Source of the DNA: JBQTHI01 sp052390035
Lineage (GTDB): Bacteria; Actinomycetota; Acidimicrobiia; Spongiisociales; ZC4RG35
Assembly: GCA_052390035.1 (NCBI GenBank)
Contig: JBQTHI010000129.1
Span: 1-10,233 of the forward strand
Direction: 5' to 3'
Length of the DNA stretch: 10,233 nt
A program made the translations under genes and the position numbers. The notes below the pieces were generated by a model. It saw nothing but the letters and a program-made list of their open reading frames with translations. It had not been told where the DNA came from and did no database searches. Of this stretch, positions 7,028 through 10,233 are shown one piece after another (positions within the stretch are counted from its first letter, which is position 1; the number at the start of each line of letters is the position of its first letter).

Positions 7028-7236
7028 TCGGTCTGGTATTTGAAGGAGACTTTTAGCCTTGTCCGGTAGGCGACGACCCGCCCTTCTTCGATTTGGACGT
7101 CCTGTTCGACTACCTCAGCGATTCTCAGGTCACGGAGAGTTTGGCTTGCCGTCGACACGGCATGGGCGGCCGCCTTCTCCCACGATTCCGAGCTCGAACC
7201 CACCAACTCAATGACCTTGTACGTGCTTTCGGCCAC
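7024..7236 (-). CDS. Dodecin family protein, tryptophan-less (calcium-dodecin-like) type
   Basis: The 70-residue product matches dodecin along its whole length: first strand YKVIELVGSSSESW, helix EKAAAHAVSTASQTL, then the two long strands AEVVEQDVQIEEG and VVAYRTRLKVSFKY. Dodecins assemble as hollow dodecamers; flavin-binding members have a Trp just before the second strand (for example LDWFEV). Here that place reads LRIAEVV, with Ile39, so canonical flavin stacking is not expected. This resembles the Mycobacterium tuberculosis Rv0379-type calcium dodecin rather than the flavin-storing type; assignment is from memory of the family. The GTG start at 7236 is fixed by AAGGAG (complement of 7242-7247) five bases upstream. 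It is divergent from the 7376 gene across 139 bases, which must hold both promoters; I could not pick reliable boxes there. Confidence 0.92.
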   Translation of the reverse strand: MAESTYKVIELVGSSSESWEKAAAHAVSTASQTLRDLRIAEVVEQDVQIEEGRVVAYRTRLKVSFKYQTD

Positions 7237-7375
7237 CGTCGCTCCTTCCTCGAGGTCCGCAGGGCGAATCTAGCTCTTGGAAGACGGATCCACCGGGCAG
7301 GGCCCTCTCAAAAAAACAACTGGCGTCGAGATAGACCGGCGATAGCCTGATGTCCTCGGAACCAAAGGGGAATAG

Positions 7376-8179
7376 GTGCCCGAATTTCCTGGAAAGCTGC
7401 GCATAGGTGCCAACCCGTTCGATCTGGTCGGCGCCGACATAGCCGTCGAGGAGGGATGCCTTGCCCTCATCGTCAGTGACAACGAAGTAGGCGAGTGGCC
7501 ACTTGACGAGTTGGGCATCGAAGTTGCCGTCGACGGCTTTCACATAATCGTCGAGGGCGAGGAGTTCATCTTCACGACCGGAAACCCGGCCGCTTTCGCC
7601 CGGGCGCTGGGGATGGAATCCAACCGCCCCGGTTCGAAGAAGAAGCTGGCTAAGCGGTCAAAGCTGCCCAAAACGAATCGAAGGCGCTCCTCCCGACCGG
7701 CTCCGATCAAGCAGAGTCGGCCGGAAACCGACACGGTGGCATTTACCTCCGAACCGGTGGAGGTCGCCTTCGCCGTTCCGGCCACTGCAACTATTGCAAA
7801 GCCCCGCAAGCCGACGGCCGCGCCCGTGCGCACCAAGGCTGCCAAGCGGCCCCCGGCCGTCGAAAAACCGGCCAAAGCACCCAGGCCCCCTCGTCCCCGC
7901 ACCAAGCTCGAGGCGTGGCTGGCCGAGATCGACTACTCCGACCGCAAGGTCAGACTGGTGCTGGCCGCCGGGGCGGTCTTTCTCTTGATGGCGATCTTTG
8001 TGAGGGGGGTGCTGATCGGCGTCCTGCTTCTCACCGGCATCGCCGGGCTGATCGTCGCCGGGGCTGCTGCTGTCGATCCGCTGCTGGCCACCCGTCTGCC
8101 TGACGACTGGCCACCGAGCCGGCTGGCCCTGACTGCGTTCATTGCTGCCGGTGTGGGAGCCGTCCTGGCCGCGTTCTAG
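7376..8179 (+). CDS. Unrecognised protein: N-terminal soluble domain, basic Pro/Ala linker, C-terminal membrane domain
   Basis: The GTG start at 7376 follows AAAGGGG (7364-7370) at good spacing. The 267 residues fall into three parts. Residues 1-80 look like a compact beta-rich domain ending in a short helix (VAVDGFHIIVEGEEFIF then AAFARALGM), reminiscent of PH/GRAM-like folds, but that is only an impression. Residues 82-178 are a low-complexity linker very rich in Lys, Arg, Pro and Ala. Residues about 192-267 contain two to three hydrophobic spans (192-208, 211-234, 250-267) with DPLLATRLPDDWPP between the last two. The layout suggests a cytosolic domain tethered by a flexible cationic linker to the membrane, perhaps touching nucleic acid or phospholipid. 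No enzyme motif is visible and I do not recognise the family. Codon use fits its neighbours, so it looks like a native gene. It is divergent from the dodecin gene. Confidence 0.75.
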   Translation: MPEFPGKLRIGANPFDLVGADIAVEEGCLALIVSDNEVGEWPLDELGIEVAVDGFHIIVEGEEFIFTTGNPAAFARALGMESNRPGSKKKLAKRSKLPKTNRRRSSRPAPIKQSRPETDTVAFTSEPVEVAFAVPATATIAKPRKPTAAPVRTKAAKRPPAVEKPAKAPRPPRPRTKLEAWLAEIDYSDRKVRLVLAAGAVFLLMAIFVRGVLIGVLLLTGIAGLIVAGAAAVDPLLATRLPDDWPPSRLALTAFIAAGVGAVLAAF

Positions 8180-8243
8180 GCCCGGCTCATCGAAGTCGAA
8201 TCACCCGGCGCCCGAATCCCGACCGGCTAGGCAGTTCCCTGTC

Positions 8244-8249
8244 TAACGT
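8244..8249 (+). promoter_or_regulatory. -10 element of a probable leaderless promoter
   Basis: TAACGT lies six bases before the ATG at 8256. If transcription starts at the A of that ATG, the hexamer occupies exactly -12 to -7, the TANNNT position of actinobacterial leaderless genes. No Shine-Dalgarno sequence precedes the ATG, which agrees. The -35 region (around 8221-8226) is poor. Confidence 0.45.
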
Positions 8250-8255
8250 TGGCTC

Positions 8256-8684
8256 ATGGCGATGCTCAAGCGAAAGTCCGACAAGATCGACGTTCTTCGC
8301 CAGGTTCCCCTCTTCGCCGGCTTGTCCCGTAAGGAGCTAGGGGAAATCGCCCGCTTCGTCACCGAGGTGGAGATCGGCCCCCGCCAACATCTGGTTTACG
8401 AAGGGGAGACCGGCCGCGAGGCGATGGTGATCCTCGCCGGGAAGGCGACCGTGCGGAGAAGTGGACGCAAGATCGCCGAAATAGCGGCCGGAGACGTGGT
8501 GGGGGAGATGAGCCTGATCACGCACCTTCCTCGCAACGCCTCGGTCATCACCGACACCTTTGTCAACGCGTTGGTGATGGACAGCAAGGAATTCGCAGCC
8601 GTGATGGAGGACCACCCCCAAGTCTCGGTCAAAATCCTCCGCACCGTTTCCGAACGGCTGGTGAACGCGGTCGGCCACCACTAG
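8256..8684 (+). CDS. Stand-alone cyclic-nucleotide-binding domain protein
   Basis: The 142-residue protein is a single cNMP-binding domain of the CRP/cyclic-nucleotide-gated fold. After a basic N-terminus come VLRQVPLFAGLSRKELGEIA (residues 13-32), the beta-roll around HLVYEGETGREAMVILAGKA, and the phosphate-binding cassette VVGEMSLITHLPRNASV (81-97) with Gly83, Glu84 and Arg93, the residues that hold the cyclic phosphate. The cassette is intact, so binding of cAMP or cGMP is plausible. After the C-helix (about 112-140) the protein ends: there is no helix-turn-helix, kinase or channel domain, so it cannot act as a CRP-like regulator by itself. It may work through a partner. The upstream gene ends 76 bases earlier and the TAACGT box suggests its own leaderless promoter. 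A second in-frame ATG at 8262 is the alternative start. Confidence 0.88.
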   Translation: MAMLKRKSDKIDVLRQVPLFAGLSRKELGEIARFVTEVEIGPRQHLVYEGETGREAMVILAGKATVRRSGRKIAEIAAGDVVGEMSLITHLPRNASVITDTFVNALVMDSKEFAAVMEDHPQVSVKILRTVSERLVNAVGHH

Positions 8685-8832
8685 CCCGGCGTTCCGGCCT
8701 TACTGCTCCCGTGAAGGTCAAGCCGATCTACCGCTGTGACTTGTCAATGGCCGTTCTCAGTATTGCCATGGCCGCGCCCTCCCAATTTTCCGACATTTCC
8801 ACGTTGACCGCCCGACTCACCCTGCGGCCCAC

Positions 8833-10008
8833 CTACACCATCAGCGACCGACCCCTTCCAGAGGCTCCGCCGGCCAAGGTGACCAGCGCCGCAACCTTCT
8901 CCGGCCAATCCGGCTCCTGGTTCACGTAAGGAACCGTGGCGAATCCGAGCAATGCCGCCGCTGCCCGCCGCCACAAATCCAACGGATCGCTCCCCGCCGA
9001 AAAAACCTCGAATAGCTGCTCTGCGTAGCCCCCGTGGTTCGTTGCCACCAGATGGGCCAGCAGACCTGCCAGCTCGTCGGCCCGGTGTCCATATCCGGCC
9101 GAGTCGAGATCGATCAGGCCAAGCTCACCCTTCTCATCCACCATGATCTGCCCGGCGTGCATGTCGCCATGAATCCCGGCGATCGGCTCCGTACCAATGA
9201 AACCCACCGACCTTTCGATGTCGTTCAGGAGGTCAGACAGGTCGGGTACAAGCAGACGCAACAGACGAGTTCTGTCGCCCAGGCGTTCAACCGGTGAAGT
9301 GACCCGGTGTTCAAAGGACGGGATCCGATTGAGCACAGCCAGGATCTCGTCACCTTCGGGGGGCTTTTGGCTGCCCATGGCAAGGACCTCCAACAGAGTT
9401 CGCCCGGGTAGCGGATCGAACAACACCAGGCCTTCTCCATTCGACCCGCGGATGGTCGGAACCCGAACGTGCCGCTCGAACAGTTGGTGCCTGGCGAGAA
9501 GCCCATCTGTCGAGCGCGGCAAGATCGCCTTGCCAAAGCAACGATCGGATCCCCAGGTCAACTCGACGATGGCCCTCCTCCCCGGGCGATAGGAACCAGC
9601 CACCGCGGCTATGTCCGCGTCGGCCGGTGGGGAAACTCCCAGGTGTTCCAATACCTCCAATCGGCGGAGCGGGTCGAATAGTGCCGCCAGACTGGGAAGC
9701 TCGGGATCGTGGGGGTACACCCACAGGGCGACCTGCTCGTGGCCGTCAGAGACGATGGTTGCAGCCGGAGGAAGACGGCCACCAGCCCGCGCGGCCAGTG
9801 TTCGAATCGACAGTTCTCCATCTGGGCCGAGCAGGATCGCCTCATAAACGACGACCAAAGATGCGCCAAGTCGGGGAACGACCTGGCGGGGTCGCATCTC
9901 CTCAACCATGTAAGGCAGGAGAGGCTGCTCGAATAGCTCGGCGGCCCGCGGGCCGAGCAGGGTCGGGGCTGCAGGCAAATCCTCCGAACCGATCAGACTC
10001 CCGGCCAT
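8833..10008 (-). CDS. APH/maltokinase-like phosphotransferase (kinase fold)
   Basis: The C-terminal half contains GIHGDMHAGQIMV, the Brenner motif of aminoglycoside-phosphotransferase-fold kinases with His280, catalytic Asp282 and Gln287 where Asn is commoner, then LGLIDLDSAG with metal-binding Asp300 (numbered from the ATG at 10008; 391 residues). An N-lobe is visible in YRPGRRAIVEL followed by CFGKAI with candidate ATP-binding Lys160. About 130 residues precede this lobe and are unassigned. Gln in the HGDxHxxQ motif also occurs in maltokinases and related small-molecule kinases, so a sugar or other small alcohol is a likelier substrate than an antibiotic; no specific substrate can be named. 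The ATG is preceded by GGAG about 12 bases upstream, longer than ideal; an in-frame TTG at 10026 would add 6 residues. It follows the Ser-Pro-repeat gene in the same direction after about 50 bases, probably one operon. About 148 bases separate its end from the convergent cNMP gene. Confidence 0.85.
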   Translation of the reverse strand: MAGSLIGSEDLPAAPTLLGPRAAELFEQPLLPYMVEEMRPRQVVPRLGASLVVVYEAILLGPDGELSIRTLAARAGGRLPPAATIVSDGHEQVALWVYPHDPELPSLAALFDPLRRLEVLEHLGVSPPADADIAAVAGSYRPGRRAIVELTWGSDRCFGKAILPRSTDGLLARHQLFERHVRVPTIRGSNGEGLVLFDPLPGRTLLEVLAMGSQKPPEGDEILAVLNRIPSFEHRVTSPVERLGDRTRLLRLLVPDLSDLLNDIERSVGFIGTEPIAGIHGDMHAGQIMVDEKGELGLIDLDSAGYGHRADELAGLLAHLVATNHGGYAEQLFEVFSAGSDPLDLWRRAAAALLGFATVPYVNQEPDWPEKVAALVTLAGGASGRGRSLMV

Positions 10009-10059
10009 CGGAGCCGGGAACTCCAACCGGTTCGGCTTTGGATCAGAATCCAGATCGGA

Positions 10060-10233
10060 TCAATCGTCGTCGTCGGCCGGGCTGGCCGGGGATGCCGGCG
10101 AAGCTGGTGATGTTGGGCTGACGGGCGACACCGGGCTGACGGGCGACACCGGGCTGGCCGGCGAGGTTGGAGAAGCCGGCGAAACCGGACTGGTGGCGCC
10201 GGTTGTGCCAACAGGCGAGGTGGGACTCGCCGG
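10060..10233 (-). CDS. C-terminus of a Ser-Pro-repeat protein (N-terminus outside window)
   Basis: The frame is open from the right edge to a TGA at 10062-10060 and gives 57 residues. The core is twelve consecutive tripeptides of the form (T/V/A)-S-P, ended by PADDDD and the stop. Such tracts are extended, polyproline-like, and in bacteria usually act as linkers or wall-spanning or O-glycosylated tails of cell-surface proteins, but the function here cannot be told because the folded part lies outside the window. This strand is preferred over the opposite one because it has a proper stop and the same direction as the downstream kinase gene (52 bases away), whereas the opposite frame, though it reads as collagen-like Gly-X-X, has no usable start codon nearby. 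Moderately confident that the gene is real. Confidence 0.6.
   Translation of the reverse strand, partial: PASPTSPVGTTGATSPVSPASPTSPASPVSPVSPVSPVSPTSPASPASPASPADDDD
10115..10150. repeat. Two perfect 18-bp tandem copies within a degenerate 9-bp repeat tract
   Basis: GGGCTGACGGGCGACACC occurs at 10115-10132 and again at 10133-10150. Both are part of a longer 9-bp-periodic tract (about 10078-10189) that encodes the (T/V/A)-S-P tripeptides on the minus strand. Perfect copies suggest recent slippage or duplication and possible length variation between strains. Confidence 0.85.

Noticed and set aside
8711..8929. 72-residue open frame on the plus strand (GTG start) with high third-position GC
   Set aside because: It overlaps the end of the APH-like kinase by about 97 bases, has no ribosome-binding site and no recognisable motif.
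9627..10121. 164-residue plus-strand open frame opposite the APH-like kinase
   Set aside because: The minus-strand kinase has clear catalytic motifs; the plus frame is Arg/Pro/Gly-rich and without domains.
10078..10189. CRISPR-like array from the short tandem repeats
   Set aside because: The repeats are 9/18 bp with no spacers and follow a codon-phased tripeptide pattern.
10064..10233. Collagen-like Gly-X-X protein on the plus strand
   Set aside because: No ATG, GTG or TTG start is found in that frame near the tract; the minus strand has a proper stop and fits the operon direction. Kept as an open alternative in the findings.

Overview
The window is high-GC, gene-dense bacterial DNA with strong G/C bias at third codon positions, GTG starts and one probable leaderless start. 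Together with gene content (OmpR/PhoB-type two-component pair with a secreted effector, calcium-dodecin-like protein, membrane sulfatase-like enzyme) this suggests an actinobacterium-like organism, possibly of the Acidimicrobiia side. That placement is inference; there is no rRNA or marker gene here. I see no tRNA, rRNA, CRISPR array, transposase, integrase or att site.

Layout, left to right. (1) 1-2365 (+): the 3' end of an OmpR/PhoB-type response regulator, its sensor histidine kinase, and a 200-residue secreted helical protein. Between kinase and secreted gene lies a set of TTCCCAG/TACTCAG direct repeats in 11-bp phase, which looks like the operator of the response regulator. A strong hairpin then separates this block from the convergent next gene. 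(2) 2422-3321 (-): a PHP-domain metallo-hydrolase. (3) 3458-7018 (+), divergent from it: a tight three-gene cassette of a 54-residue YIDPGTGS membrane miniprotein, a protein with a kinase-like N-terminal half fused to a SAM methyltransferase, and a membrane-anchored sulfatase/alkaline-phosphatase superfamily enzyme that overlaps the methyltransferase stop. (4) 7024-7236 (-): a dodecin without the canonical flavin-stacking tryptophan. (5) 7376-8179 (+): an unrecognised protein with a soluble N-terminal domain, a long basic Pro/Ala linker and a C-terminal membrane domain; then 8256-8684 (+), a stand-alone cyclic-nucleotide-binding domain with a probable leaderless promoter. (6) 8833-10233 (-): an APH-fold small-molecule kinase preceded in the same direction by the C-terminus of a protein with twelve consecutive (T/V/A)-S-P tripeptides.

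How the genes may work together: the two-component system probably senses an envelope signal and controls the adjacent secreted protein. The 3458-7018 cassette is the best candidate for a poorly described system: a miniprotein, a kinase-like/methyltransferase fusion and an extracytoplasmic transferase/hydrolase, consistent with building or decorating a surface glycan or lipid. The other genes look like ordinary single-gene housekeeping or signalling functions. All functions are read from motifs; none was tested by database search.
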